DNA from: Montifringilla adamsi
Taxonomy: Eukaryota; Chordata; Aves; Passeriformes; Passeridae
Assembly (NCBI GenBank): GCA_017590115.1
Contig: JAGGNK010007448.1
Location: 6,860,815-6,924,814 of the forward strand
Direction: 5' to 3'
DNA: 64,000 nucleotides
Position 1 is the stretch's first letter, and each line of letters opens with the position of its first letter. Shown here piece after piece: positions 40,009-53,832 of the stretch. The translations under genes were made by a program, and so were the position numbers. The notes under the pieces are model-generated. The model saw only the letters and a program-made list of their open reading frames with translations, was not told the DNA's origin and ran no database searches.

Positions 40009-40894
40009 GTCCCTCCTGCTGATGAGCTCTGCCTTTGTCCTGACCATGAATGAGAGAGGAGATCTCAGGTAGCCCCATGGATTGCAGCTGAAGGCTTTGG
40101 GAACTTGGTGCTCCGTTGCCTAAAGGCAGAATTGGACAGGAATCCTCACCACCACCACAGGACACAGCGGGAGAAGCCAAGGCCAGCCCTGCCCCAGTCA
40201 CCCCAGTGACCACCCAGCACCTGCCGGGACCACCACGGATCTGGGCACCGACCTGCTCACGCTGTCACAACCGTCCTTTGGGAAAAAGGAATTTCAGCTC
40301 CAAGCAGTCTCACTTATCAGAGTTGTACTGATGACCAGATGCTCTATTTATTTTATGTGCTAATGTTCTAACACCCCAATAATTAAGGCAGACACAGTTT
40401 AAGGCACTTTCCACAGCGACGCATTTGGAGCAGACCAGAAGGTTGAGGAAAACCTGATCCAGCACCATCTCACGGCCTCTCCAATTTACTCCTATCAAAT
40501 TTCATCAGCAGCTCAGAACTTGATCTTTGTATTGATTGACTGGAGTCACCTCTAGATATTTTCATGCTGATTTGGAAGACCTTTCGTACAATAAAAGGGG
40601 GAAAAAATGAGGTTAAGGAAGACTTTTGACCACTGATCAGCAACTCTGGCCAAAACTTTCCCAATCAAGCGAATTGCAAAATTGGCTTCTGTGCCAAGAG
40701 GAACTTTCCAAGTCCAGATACAGCGTGCAGAGTGGGATCATCCCTGTTCCTGTCTGGATCTCCTTTGACTGGAGCATTTTTAGATGAGGAGTTTCCATGC
40801 TGATCCCGAGAGCCACCCCTAGCCCAGCAGCCGCCTTCCTCGGGACTCTCGGCACTGCCCTCGCCCAGGGATCCCGCGCTTGGCCGCAGCTGCC
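40009..40894 (+). other. NTNG2: NTNG2 putative 5' leader segment with upstream ATGs
   Basis: If the acceptor TCCAATTTCTCTCAG ending at 40008 is used, the sequence up to the start codon is 5' UTR. It contains several ATGs. One at 40022 opens a 16-codon frame ending in TAG at 40070-40072, and one at 40077 opens a four-codon frame. A second possible acceptor (CATTTTTAG, about 40781) would shorten the leader and remove these. Which form is used cannot be settled from DNA alone. Confidence 0.4.
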
Positions 40895-41107
40895 ATGCTC
40901 TACCTGGCTGCTCTCCTCGTGCACTGCGTCCCCCTGGCCATGGGGCAGTATGACATTTGCAAGTCCTGGGTGACCACGGATGATGGCCCATCATGGGAGT
41001 TTTATGCTTGCCAGCCCAAGGCCATGCGGATGAAGGATTACGTGACCGTGCGGGTGGACCCGGCAGGAATCACTTGTGGGGACCCTCCGGAGAGGTTCTG
41101 CACCCAT
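40895..41107 (+). CDS. NTNG2: NTNG2, first coding exon: signal peptide and start of laminin N-terminal domain
   Basis: These 71 codons begin netrin-G2, a GPI-anchored, laminin-related protein of the presynaptic membrane that binds NGL-2 (LRRC4) across the synapse. Residues 1-17 ([17 protein letters not shown]) form a typical signal peptide. They are followed by [22 protein letters not shown] and [15 protein letters not shown], which fit netrin-G2 better than netrin-G1. Cysteines at 22, 39, 61 and 69 match family positions. The ATG has a G at -3 (GCCATGC). An in-frame TTG five codons upstream is not a plausible start. The exon ends at CAT before a strong GTAAGT donor (41108-41113), in phase 0. 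It joins directly to the exon at 58842. Confidence 0.96.
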
Positions 41108-44100
41108 GTAAGTGTTTGCTCCCTTATTTGCTGGCTTAGAACGGGCTCTGCTGGTGGCTGGAGGCAGTGTCCAGCCCAGATGCCACTGGGAGGATGTCCT
41201 GGGTCGGGGTGGCCACGGTGGCCGCTGACTGCAGCTGTCAGTGTGCAGAGCACCCTGCCCATCCCTGGGCTGAGCCAGTCCTGCAGCAGGGATGGGGCTG
41301 GCATGCTGAAGGGAGGGTGAGGAGGAGCCAGGGAGGGCTGAGCAAGTCCTGCGGGGTGAGGTCTGGATTTTGGAAAAGCTCTGCCCCTGCAAGCACACAG
41401 CCTGAGCTGCTCCTCTGCTTGCTAAAGTGTGGGGTGTGCTCGCCAGTTCCATCCCCAAAGGCTGCTCCAGCACTGTGGGATTTTATAAAATGTGGGCAGG
41501 TGGTCTCAGTTTGAGGCAGCATGAAGGGCAGGGCAGGAGAGTTTGGCCCCTGCACCCCCAGAGCTCTGGCAGTTGGTCTGACAACCACAACTTCACTAAA
41601 GCCCCTGAAAATGTGGTTCTCCCTCTCTTCAAGCCTCCACATGAAAGGGCTCTGTGGATAGACATTTGCCCTTGTAGTTAAAATCTTTAACTTATTTTCT
41701 CTTAAATATTAATCATTGCATTTCATTCCGTGCACCACAAAGCTCAGCAGGAGCATTTGATTTATAATTCACAAGGCTTTACATTGTTAAAGAGTTCAGG
41801 GGTCACAGCAAAGAGCAAAACAGTAATGCCCCCTCCCAAAGGTCCCCCAGGAGTGGTCCAGGCACACATTTAAGGGACAGACACCAAGCCAGGCCATGCT
41901 GGCAGCGTTTCTGCTGGGCTGAGTACTGGACAAGGAGTGTCTTCTAAAAGAGTATATTATTCTTTTATTGTAATGAGAAGGGGAGTTCTGCCTATAAATC
42001 AGTGCATGGAGTCCTATTTTCTATTGCCATGCCTCAGTTTGCCACCCTGGGCCCAGCCAGTCAGGGCACCTCTTGAAAATCCAAGAGAAAAATGCTCCTG
42101 TGACACCAAGGGGTGCCAAACATTTATGATCATCAGAACATGCTGTCAGTAGTTACCCAGTTCCCTCCAGCCTAAGGGCTCTCATTAGTACCAGGGAAGA
42201 CATTTCCACTAATTCCTGATAAGTAGCAGCTTTTCCTTTTAAAAGATCGTTTGAAAAGAAAGATTAAGTCCAAGGCTGCAAATAAAACTGTTAACTATTG
42301 ATGGGTCAGTCTGTATTTCCATTTATCTGACTGACTGCAGGAGGATTAAAAGGAGAACACCAGATTGCTTCCCACTACACTCACTGCAGCTCTTTGCAAA
42401 CCCTCTCTGGCTAAGGATGCTCCAGACTTCAGCTCCACTGACCTCCAAGGAAGCAAAAGACACAAACTGCAATCAGCTCCCTGCATCTCTTGATTCAGTC
42501 AATACTGAGCTGAAATCTTTCTATTCTGGGCACCAGCAGTATTTCCTTGTAGCATACGCCTGCCATGTGCTGTAACACTTGCAAACACCGTGTACAGCCG
42601 TGAATGAGAGCTACACAAATGCAAAACATGGATTTGCCTCCCTGTCCCTGCCTCACCCCAGCCTGGCCCGGCTCTCGCCTCCCAGAGCAGAAACCAGCAC
42701 TCACAGCACTGTCCCTGAGCAATTCCCTGGTGAAGATTCGAGCTAAGAACAGCAATAATAAACTGCAAGGTATTTGTTTAGATTTTTTGGGATGGGTTTG
42801 TGAAATACCACTGTATTTATGGCCCTTTCTCCCCCATCTTACACCAGTGCTGTTCTCTCCAGAGGACTAAAGAGTTATAAGAACGAAGCAGAGGAGGAGC
42901 AGCCAGGCTGAGGTGAGCAAGGAGCCCACCCAGCACCCAGTGCACAGAGTAGGGGGTGGCTGCAGGAGAAATCCAGGCTCCAGCCCACCCTTAGGACTGG
43001 AGTGGTGTGGGCTGGGAGGCCATCAAGCTAAATTTTCACTGCCTCTCTCACCGCGAGTGACACGTGGCCACTTTCCTGCTGAGCATCCCCTTATGGTCAG
43101 TGGAAAGTGGACTCAGCAAGAAATGGCCCTTCCATCGCCGGTGCTGGGTGGTGACTTGACACCTATCGACGTGCAGGGGGAGGGAGAGGAGCCCGCAGAG
43201 GATGTGAGCCGAGTTCTGCTCCCCCTGCTCTAAGGAAGTGCTGGGCAAAAATCGATGTCTCTGCCCACAGATCATTACAGCCCCCGAGCCCTGCAGAGGG
43301 GAGGGCAAGCAGCTCACACCAACCCAGGGCAGCTCCTCGCTGCCAGCCTGCTCAGGTGCCTTCTGGTGTCCTGTTATCCTTTCTCTTCAGGTTTTTAATT
43401 ATTTCCTTGTAACAGGTGGGTTCTCATAGGAGCCTGGCTTTCCAGCAGAGAAGTTCTTACGGTGACTGTATTGCTTTCTTAGGTGTCTTTCAAAACAGCA
43501 GGGGACTGTCCGTGCAGTTAAACTCGCGTTACTCAGAATTAAGCGCAGCCCAGCGGGGCTCCTGCCCTGCTCAGACAGCTGCAATCAAAACTAAAGGCAC
43601 ACAAACAGCCCTCCGTGCCCAAGGCAGCCCGGCGGGGATGAGCTGCACCATGTCCCCGTGCAGGGCGGCCAGGAGCAGAGTCCTGGTGACAGTCAGGACC
43701 TTGTCAGACAGCGAGTGTGCCCTGCCAGGCTGCACAGCCCACGGGATCACACACTGCCCTGCCACAGCTCCAGCAACACTTCTGCACAGAGGCTTCAAGA
43801 GATGGCAGGAATTATTTGGAGGACCGTCCTTTGAGTTTTATAGCAATTCTGGTCACATCTGGCTGCTTTCTTCTGATTGGGAAGCGTTTTGCTGCTTATT
43901 AAAGTCAAGGGTTTTGCTTTTTCCACAGTTTCTGAACCTGTTCCTATTCATGGCAATGCCTTCCTGGCAGGTTCACCTGAAAAATGAATTGTACTTTGCC
44001 TCCTGGCAGGGCAGGGGGAATGGTGGGAGCAGGAAGACAGATGGATAAGTAAATAAAAGCCTGAATGAAACTGAAAGTGTGACTGAAGACTAATAGGGAA

Positions 44101-46944
44101 CAGATCTTTTAAACCAAGGATGTCGAGGGAGGGGTGAGACTTCAAAGATCACAGGCAGGGCATGGCACAGAGCAGCTGAACGTGGATTTCAAAGGAGAGG
44201 GGTTTGCAGGGCAGGCCCAGCTGGGAAATGGCCAAGCTGCACATCCCCATGGGGCAGAGGGGAGATGTGGTGCTCCTTCACCTTCCCACCCTCCTGGGCA
44301 GGAGGAGGAGGAGGGTGGCACAGCTGGCAGGCTGCTCCCAGGTGTTGAGATGCTCTGAGATGCTGAAGCACTTCTTTGAGCAGGGACCTTTGGGAGTTTC
44401 ACTTCCAAGCGTCAGCGTTTTGCACACAGGATAGAAAATTCCTCAGGTTTTGTGGGGAATTCACACACAGGGTGTGCAGCGGGGAGCAAGCAAACACCAA
44501 AGCCCAGCCCAGCTCCTTGCAGCTCGAGGGCTTTCCAAATCATTCCAGCAGAAACAAGGAGAGGTGTCCATAACAGGCTTTCATTATGGGATGGCTTTGC
44601 TGCTCCTTGACATCCCAGTGAGGGCACAGGGAACCCCCCTTGCTGCAGGAATGGGAGTTGTATCTCCCCTCAGAAGTGTCAAGACAGTATTTCTTGTTCT
44701 GACAACACTCTTTGATGCAGGGCTGAGCTCTCAGCCCATATTGATGGGTCAGGGGTATTTTTATTTGGCGTCAGCATTGTTTCATCAGCTAATAGAGCTT
44801 GTTGACTTTGGCACGGGTACATGAAAGGAAAAGGCTTTATTTATTCATTACACATGCAGCCAAATTGGATGTTTAGTTTAATTCTTAGCTAAACTTTTCT
44901 GAATGACATGTGGTTATAAGGCTTGTTCTAAAGGACTGTTTCTCCTGTGGGCTGGGTGCTAAAATTGGAAAGAGCAGACAAACCTTTGGGCTAAGAAACC
45001 CTTTTCCCTGCATTTTTAGCCCATCTCATACAACTCTACCCACCTATATCTTTGTACACCTGTTTAGGTGCAAACAAGGGATTGTGGGTTTAGAGATGAT
45101 TAAAAACCAAATATTTTAAAGTAAGAAGGGAAAAATACTTGCTTCAGCAATGCTCTTCCAAAAGCATTTTTAAAGATGCAGCATGTTCTGGTGGTTAAAG
45201 GATGGATTCACCCCTTCTGGTACCCTGAGCAGAGACTCACAGCCCCTTCCCAGCCCACCAGAGTTCTACCTGGTTTTGTGTAGAACCAGGGGGCAAAGCA
45301 CAAGGTATTCTCAGCTTTTTGACTGCCCTAGGGTTCAAGGATATCCTTTGGGCTAAGCAGAGCCTGTATACAAGTCCAATGGAAAATCCTTTCCAAGAAA
45401 AGCGGATATTCTCCCTCCTCCTTGAATAAATCAGCGCTACCCACTGCTGGTGGCAAACCCATCCTTGGCTGTAGAACTCCCCTTTGCCCTTCATTGTGGA
45501 ACCTCTATGGCACTGGGGACGATCACTTTGCCTTTATGCCAGAATTCAGCAGCACAAGAAATTCACTCTGTGCTGTCAGAGCACCTGTACACCCCTGGTG
45601 GGGTTGTAGGGAGAGAAAGAAGTGACTTTCTTTTCCCAGCTGCAAAGTGCTAACAGCCCCTCTTCCCTCCTGGAAGCCTCCAGTCCCTTAAATTAACACC
45701 TGGAAAATGCTCCCCTTTCCTTGAGGAAAGCCTGGAAAAGACAACTTGCTGCCATTTCCACCCAGAGGAAAGTCTCCCAATCCACCCCTTGCACCCATCG
45801 TGGCACTGCTTTTGAGTGTGGGAGAAAGAGCTGGAGCCTTTTGGTTCTGTTCCCACCCTTAATCACTCCTCAGCATCAGGGTTGCTGCAGAGGACACTGT
45901 TTGAAGTCAGGATCAGTGGCTCCTTGCCCTTGGGGCCAGACCCTTGGGTTGTACATTATTAGCTGCTCAGCAAATTACACACTGCTCTTCTCCTGCCACT
46001 GAGGCTACTTCAGAGTGCAGCAGGATCTTGGTGTTTTAAAAGGAAAAGCTTCACAGAAAAATGAAAGAATACAATTCAGCTTCAAATTATAGAGTGCTGA
46101 GCAAACTGGATTTTCCCTCAACAGCCTGTAACAACTTCCTTAAATGTCCAGTTCGGGATTCATCTTGTTGTAAAGTGGGATGCAACTCCCCTAACAAGGA
46201 TCATTTCCAACTGCTGATGGAAAAGACACAGTGATAAAAATGAAGCTGTCAAGTAGATTTAATTGGTACAGTGAGCAAGAAAGTTTTCCCCTACCTTGAA
46301 GGTATTCAGGAGGAGTAAACTACTTTTAAGAAAAGCTTTGCTCTTCAAAGGGAACAGTGTCCAGATGGGAAAAACAGAAGAGAATGGACTGAAGACTTGA
46401 GGGCAAGTGTGGCCAGAGCTGGGAGAGCAGTTCTTGCAGCAGCCCTTATACTCATACAGCAGCTCCAGGTACCACAGCTTTCCATAGGCAACTTTTGAAG
46501 CCAAAGGTATTCAGGGAAATCCTCCCTATTTATTTATTTTAAAATCTGTATCGTATTCTATAGCATAGGTATGATTTTCCAATAAACTTTAAAAGGATTT
46601 CTCCCTAAAGAAAATCCTGCCTGAGTGGGAAGAGGTGCTATCCTACCATGCTGTGGTTTCCCCGAGTAAAGTCCAGTTCTAACCTTAGTTTCAGATCCCA
46701 AACCATCCTTTCACCATCAGCCTTTTGAGATGTGGAGCTTTGGCTGGCCCAGTTACTCATGCAGTTCAACACAGAGCACAGGTTTCTGTGTTGGAAAACC
46801 CCAAAGAGGCTTTTTCCTCCCCAAACCACACAGCACTGCTGGGTCACCATTCTGAAGAGGTCTTTGGGGAGAAGCTACTTCCTGCAGAGCCCTGGCAAAC
46901 AGCAATTTGGACTTCCAGCCTTCACCCCAGGTAGATGAGCAGCC

Positions 46945-46973
46945 TCATCATGTCATCATGTCATCATGTCATC
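46945..46973. repeat. (TCATCATG)n short tandem repeat
   Basis: Three exact 8-bp units are followed by a partial TCATC. Confidence 0.9.
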
Positions 46974-49900
46974 TTATCCCCTGCAGCCTCAGACATGTCC
47001 CATGAGGTTCCCACTCATCCCCCCTCTTCCAGGCAGGGCCACCAACACACCCAGAGGGGACAGTTGCAGCACTGACCCTGCTGCTGCCCTGCCCGTTTGG
47101 CACCGGTGCCTCTGCACATCTGCTCAGTGCCACCTGCAGCCAGGCTCGGGGGAACCTCTGCCTTTTGCCTCATGGGGGGATTTCTGAGCATTGCTCAGGC
47201 TCCAGCCACAGGGGCTGCTGGCCCAGGAGCTCCGTGCTGCAGAGTCACCGGGTTGGGTCTCATCCCCACCCACACAGGAGCCTCTGAGGAGCAGCTTTCC
47301 CTCTGCTCCCCTCCGTGGAGCAGCTCCAGCACGGTGCCACCACTCCAGCCCAGGTGCTGCACACCCCGGAGCTGTGGGGTCCCTGCTGCCCCATGCTGAG
47401 CTCCACAGGGATGCTGCCACCACTGTGTCCAGTCCTGCCTTGGCACTTCCATGTCCCAAAGGGAGAATTAGCACAGATTCAACTGGTTTCTGCTCCGGCC
47501 AAAGGGTTTGTACCTCCCCATCTGCTGGCTGAGTCAGCTGCTCCAGCTCTGTAGTGCTGCCAGCCAGGAGGTTTGGGGAGCCCTGTCTGAGGACAGGATC
47601 ACTGTCGGGGTCTCAGGGACAGCCAGGACGTGTTTTGGGCTGACACAACTCAATCCAAACATCCGACAGGCACCTGCTGAATTGTTCCCCTGACACAGAG
47701 CACAAAGCAGCCAAATGCTTTTCCCACAACGGCCAAGGCAGAGTGCTTGATGCAGCAGACTGACACAGGAGCCCTGCTCAGAGGCTGGCGTGGGTGCAGG
47801 GGTACCCATCACCCAGCTGTGCCCCCTCCACACAGGCTCTGGGCAACATCTGCACCTCCATTTGAGAAGCACAGCAGAGCCTCCACTCCCTCCCTTTTCC
47901 CACCCCCGGGCTCTGCATCCTGCCCTCCCCCATTCAAACTATCAGGGCCTCTCTTACAGAATAAATTATTAATAGCGGCGTAGCGAGCCTCTCTGCAAAG
48001 GCTGCATGTATTGAGCTTACAAGGCGCACAGGCTTTTAGAGAGCAGGACACTTTTCCTACTTCCTAAGCAATTTCTTAGTCCCGAATCAATAATGCACTC
48101 GCAGCCCTGCACACAGGTCGCTGCTGCTGTGCTCCTGCTGCTAGGGGCTGCGGACACAAATACATCTCTGTAGCAAGATGCAAGGGCTTAATAATCTGCC
48201 AGGGAAGGGATGGGGCGGAATCCAAGCAGCTTAATTTGTAAACAAGATTCAGGGAAGTGCCCTGGGAAGAGCAAAGCTTGCAAGTCCCCGGTACAGAAAG
48301 TCTGAGTTTGGAGACAAGCTAAAAAGCAGTCAATGGGATTAATCTGCTGTTTTTGAACGCATGCCCGTGGCTGCCAGCTGAGGGGTGTCTGGTTCATCTG
48401 ATCCCAGGCCTAGGCCTGATCCCTGGCCTCTGATCCCGGGCTCTAGGTCACCCCACAGCCCCCAGTGCCCAAGGGGGAGGTTGAGGGGTGCAGGGAGGTG
48501 GGGCTGGAGGTGAGCCCAGGGCGGCAGGAGGGCTGGGGTTAGAGCAGCTCACCGGGGGATTAGCAGTTCGCAAAGAAAGAGCTGCTCAAAAACGATTCCA
48601 CGGGAGGCCGGGCTTCTGCGGGTGATGTGTGTGTATACCCAGCACAGATGAGATTATCTGCTTAGGAGTGGAATTTTCCGGGCAGTGTTAACCCTTGTGC
48701 CGCCCCCAAATCAGCTGCAGACGCCTCTCAGGACAGGGTGCTGGGCAGGGCATCCAACAGCAGCAGCAGAGCTGCTCCCAGGCCATCCCTGGGCTTTGGA
48801 AATGGAGGTGCTGCTTCCAGGCCACTCTGCAAACAGCATGCTCGGGGCCCTTCTTGGAGAGGTCACCCAAGGGCTGGGCTGGTTTCAGGCTGGAGGCTGA
48901 AATTCCTCCTGTAACCAGATTTTCTGTTTCTGGCTCAGCCAGAGTGGGCGTGAGGGGATTTGTGTCAGTGCAGGAGCTGCGTCGCCAGGGTGGACAGGTG
49001 ACTTGGGTCAGCCTTGTGTGTGACAAGATGCATCTCCCTCTGGATCCTCCCTTTGCGGAGAGGATGCTTCCCGCCTGGATGTCACCCTTTTGCGAGGTTG
49101 TGTCATTTACAGTGCAAAGACCAGTTCAGACCCTTTTCATGAGGTGCTGCCAGACCACAGGGAGAGTTTCAGACACAGCGTGGGATGAGAGCAGAGATCT
49201 CCTTGAGCCTCACATCAAGGTTGGGTGAGGGAGACACTACTTTGCCCTGCTGCAGGTGCCTGGGGGAGTTCAGTCCTCAGAAAGGTGAAGCCCACAGTGC
49301 CTTGTGAAGCCCAGATCTGCTCCTGAAATCCCTCCCTGCCTCAATTTTCCCATCTGGAGACAGGACATTGCCCTGCCACCAGCCCACCCTGTCTGGCATG
49401 GTGATGTTTCCCCAGGGCTGGTGGAGAGAGAGAAGGGCACGGATGCTGAGCCTGGATGAAATACTAACGAGATGCTTCTGGAATTCAGAGCAGGCTGGAG
49501 GGGGAAGGGGAAGAGCAGCCACCGTAGGGCTGGAATCTCTTCTCTGGCGGAGAGACGGGCCCAAGGGAGCCCGGGAGCCTTGAGCGAGCGGCGCTGCTCG
49601 GTGAATGAGTATCTGCTTCAGGCCAAAGGGAAGAGGCAAAACAGCAAAATGTCTCGCTGAGTGTGTCCCAGAGTCTCACCCAGAGCCAGCGGGGCTGGTT
49701 CTGCTGACTCACCCAGCTGCTCTCCCAAACCCAGCACACAGGCAAAGCCTGTCCTAACGCCCCGGCCAGGGGTGACCTTGTGCTCGGACAGCCTCGGATC
49801 CGGCAGGAAGGGGAAGGAAGCGGAGGAGCAATCAATCCCCCAAACCACGTTCGGGGAGGAGATGGAGGGTGTGACATTCGGCTGAGCCAGAATTAGCAGC

Positions 49901-51983
49901 AGATCTGTGGAGGGACCCCATTTCCACCCTATTAATAATTCATTCCAGCTCTGCCTTTACCTGCTCATAAACAGCAAACAGCTTGTTAGCGAGGACGGTT
50001 TTCTCCCCTTTTGCTGTCTCTGCCTTAATAAGAGCCCCTTGCAGATGGCTGGGGGAGGGAGGGGGCAGGGGGAGGACACATCAGTGAGCAAAACACCCCA
50101 CCAGCCCTCCCTGAGCTTTGAATCCTATCCCATCCCATCCCGAGCTGCCCTTCCCCTGCAGAGGTGAAGCTGCAAAATAACCTGGGTGCCTTGCCAGAAC
50201 CTTCCAACCCACGTGGGCCACCTCAAAAGGTCCCTTTGGAGGGGCACTGGGAAGAGGAGAGTGATGCCTGGAGGATGTGCAGATGAAGGCTTTGCTGGAG
50301 CATTCCCAGGTGGTTCTTGGGTTGCAGCTGCTCAAGCAGCCCATGGGAAAACTGCATCTTCTACCTTATGAGACAGCTCCTGTCTTATCTAAAATATAAC
50401 TTGACCAAAGAGGTATTTTAAAAACAACAACCAAAAAGGCAGAAAACATAGCGTCTTGAAGAAAGACTCCCCAGAGTCTCCACAGTCCAATGCTGTGGTA
50501 CTGGCTCCCTTAGGAGCCTCTCCCTGCACGCTGACAGGCATCCCAAAGCTATTCCTGAGATGTTCTCCAGGTTCCAGTCACAGCTGTGCACTGGGGAAAG
50601 CCCACTGCCCGCTTGGGGGACAAGGGAATCAGTGCAAAAACAGTCGACCTGGCCAGGCAGATCCCAGTGTCCCCCCATGTCCCTCAGAGGAGGGCACAGA
50701 CCCTCACCTGCGTTCACAGGGAAGGGGATTTGTGGGGCTCTTTGGCATAAGAGGGGCCTCGTGTTTCTCCTGATCCCTCTCCATGCTCCCAGCCCTCTCT
50801 GCAGTGAGTTGTTCCACTTGCCAGCTGTTGGAAATAATCGCTGTAAATTAATTATGGTTGTTTCACCCCTCTGATCCCTCCCAGCCCATGAACAGAGTGA
50901 AAATTAATTGTCAGAGAGTATTTCCAGCTCTCTTAGAGTCCCACCCTGGCCACTGGCAGGTTACAGTTTATGCCCTAAAGCATGAGATTTAATTACTCAC
51001 AAATGTTATTTTTGATCATAAAATCACCTTGTCTTGTCATAAATCCAGATAGAGCAGTTGAACCCTCAGATCAGGAGCAGCAAGAGTGAAAACACCCTGA
51101 AATGTCATTAGGACGAGCCTGTGTTTTCTCCTGGGTAAATGCAATTCTGTTTGGGAAGCAGCACCACGTCCTGGAGTGATTATTGGAAGAAAAGCCAAGG
51201 AAGTCTCCCAAAACACACATCACTCAGGGTGGCCCTTGTAAGAAATTTCTGTTGCAGAAAATGGGTTGAACTCTGTGTCACTGGGGAGGTTCAGGGTGGC
51301 TGGCACTGGAGCCGGGTCAGGCACCTTCCCTGCTCAGAGGGTGATTTCCCTGTGCTGATTTCCCCACACCAGAGCAAACCCAGCAGGGGAATGGAGAGCC
51401 CTGTGGAGCCCTGGAAGAGGCAGGAAAGCTGGAGCAGGGGATGGAAGGGAAGTGAAGCCCTGCAGCTCAATCTCAGCATGAGCTGGGGGCACTCAGCCGA
51501 GTGCAAATCAGGAAAGGAAATGTGCTGGGAAGGTCATTCCAGCTCCACCCCCCAGCCTCTGGAGCCAGTGCATCCAACGTGGTGCTGGGCAGGGGAAGGG
51601 AGAGGGGAAAACAGAACTTTGGGAGGAATGTGTTCCAGAACATCCACAGGACAGGCAGGGATGGAGTGGGCTGGCCGTGGTCCCCTCTGCAGCTTGGGGA
51701 CCCCCATGTGCCGTGGCCACCAGCCCTGCCCGTGACAGACAGGGGAGGGGAGGCTGCAGGACACCTGCAGTGGCACTGCTCCACAGTGAGGACATTAGCA
51801 GGGCAGGAGGAATCAGGTGCACATGGAGATTTTGCTGATCCCCTTGTTTTTTGCAGGATTTGGAGGAAATTTGATACCAATTTCAGGACTCAGTTGCAGC
51901 ACGAGGAAAACGCAGGGACTTTGTGAACCTCGCCTGCTGCCCTTTGAGCAGGAATTCAAAGGCAGAGTGTAGGTGTGCCGAGG

Positions 51984-52070
51984 GAAGCTGAAGGGCCTTG
52001 GGTGTCCCCAGAGAAGCAGAAGGGCCTTGGGTGTCCCCAGGGAAGCAGAAAGACCTTGGGATGCTCCTGA
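51984..52070. repeat. 29-bp tandem triplicate
   Basis: Three consecutive 29-bp units begin GAAGCTGAAGGGCCTTGGG, GAAGCAGAAGGGCCTTGGG and GAAGCAGAAAGACCTTGGG. The first two are nearly identical and the third is diverged. The repeat lies inside the NTNG2 intron and has no visible function. Confidence 0.85.
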
Positions 52071-53518
52071 GAGCTCCTTAAGCATCACAGCTGGATGTGC
52101 TGGGGGCTACAGAGGGAATTGTCCCCTCCGGGGTGGAGGTTCAGACCAAGGTTTCCTTGGTCACAAGCAGTCCCAAGAAGGAGAGAAGGAGGTTCCTGTG
52201 CTGTCACCTGCTTTTCCTGGCTCTGCAGACTCTTTGGGGGTCTATCAAACAGCCCCCAGTCCCAACCAGAGCCAGATCTTGCAGGAGAGCCTGGAGACAC
52301 CCAAGGTCTGAGAGGTCTCTGGCTGGGTTTGAGAGCCAGTTTTTAGAGAGAAAAAAACACTCCAGAAGAAAGCACCCAAGAGAAACCCACAAACTAGCAC
52401 TGATCTTTGCTGAAGGAACGCTTTTGACTTTTTCCCCTTTAATAAAAATCTTCCTATAATGCATCAAGGATTTCCAGCCCCCCTCCACCCCCAATTAAAA
52501 AAATACAAAGTTTTGTTTTCCAAAACTCATCCAAGTTGATGAGACCTTGTCATTACTCTTATTAGGAGACTGTAATTAAAAACAAGTAGTCCTTGTGCTC
52601 TAGGTGCTCTAGGTTTTGGCAGAGGCCTTGGTTTAAACACAATTCCATCAAGCAGAAGAGATCCCAAAAAGCAAAGGAACTCCAGGACAATTCTCAAGAC
52701 ACCATTAAACAAATCACACCAGGTATGAGCTGTGATTGAGCATCCTTGGCTGAGCAGTACAAACTCTCACATCATCTACTCATTGTTCCTTGCTCAAATC
52801 TTGTTGGATTTTTTCCCCTTTAATATTATTTTTATTATTAATATTTTTTTTTCTTCACTGTGCAGCTAGTGGTTGCAATTGCTTTCCTTTGGCATGGAGA
52901 TCTAAAAGCTGCGGTCCTATTTCTGTGCAGCTTTCACCATTCACAACAGATGTCTAGTTTGTTTAAAATATTCAACAGCCTAATGATTAATCAAGCAATT
53001 GCACCTACAAAATTATATAATTTTATGCTATGAGGCTTAAAAATTGTATTATCTGCTAGGGGAAAAAAAAAAATAAAAGGAACTTTTGCGCTCATTAAGA
53101 GCCCTAAAAACCATCTGGGCTTTGTAAAACTGAGGTCTTTTGTTGTGGCTGGTTTCTCCCATTTCCCCCTTCCCAGCAAGGTGGGGAGCAGCTTCTCTGC
53201 AGCATCCTGGATTCCTGTCATCCTGCTTTGTCAGACCAATATCTTGTTTCTTAAGAAATCCTCCTCAAGGAGCAAGTCTCTGCTGTCACCTTCAGAAAGT
53301 CCCTTTTGCAGCATTTCTGCCCAGGAGTGACTCCAGGCACCAAGAGGAGGCAAAACCCTGGGGCTGGGTCAGCAGGCACCAGGGCTGGGACACAATTCCA
53401 GCTCAAGGACTGGGCTCATGGGAGTGCACCTGGATCAGGACAACCCCCAGTGTCACCCCAGGCTGGGATGAAGCACTGAGAGCAGCTCTACCAAGGAGGA
53501 TTGAGAACCCCAGGATCT

Positions 53519-53832
53519 GAAGAGGGTTTACAGGAAAGATGGGGAGGGCTTTTTATTATGAATTGTAGCGTTAGGACAAGGGGTAATGGCTTTAAACTAA
53601 AAGAGAGCAGATTCAGATTAGCTGTAGGGAAGAAAACTTTTATAAAGAGTGTGATGAAATACTGGCGTGGTCAAACCTCAAAAGTGATGGGTGTCTCATC
53701 TGTGGAAACATTCAAGGTCAGGCTGGATGGGGCTTTGAGCAGCCTGACCTAGCAGGAGATGTCCTTGCCCATGGCAGGGGGTTGGACCAGATGACCTTTA
53801 AAGGTCTGTTCCAACCTAAACCATTCTCTGAT
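53519..53832 (+). mobile_element. CR1 LINE 3' end, plus orientation
   Basis: Sense CR1 words run in order: GAGGGTTTACAGGAAAGATG, GGACAAGGGGTAATGGCTTT, GTGGAAACATTCAAGGTCAG, GATGGGGCTTTGAGCAGCCT, CATGGCAGGGGGTTGGACCA and the tail AACCATTCTCTGATTT. The copy is about 310 bp, 5'-truncated as usual, and lies in the NTNG2 intron in the same direction as the gene. Confidence 0.93.
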
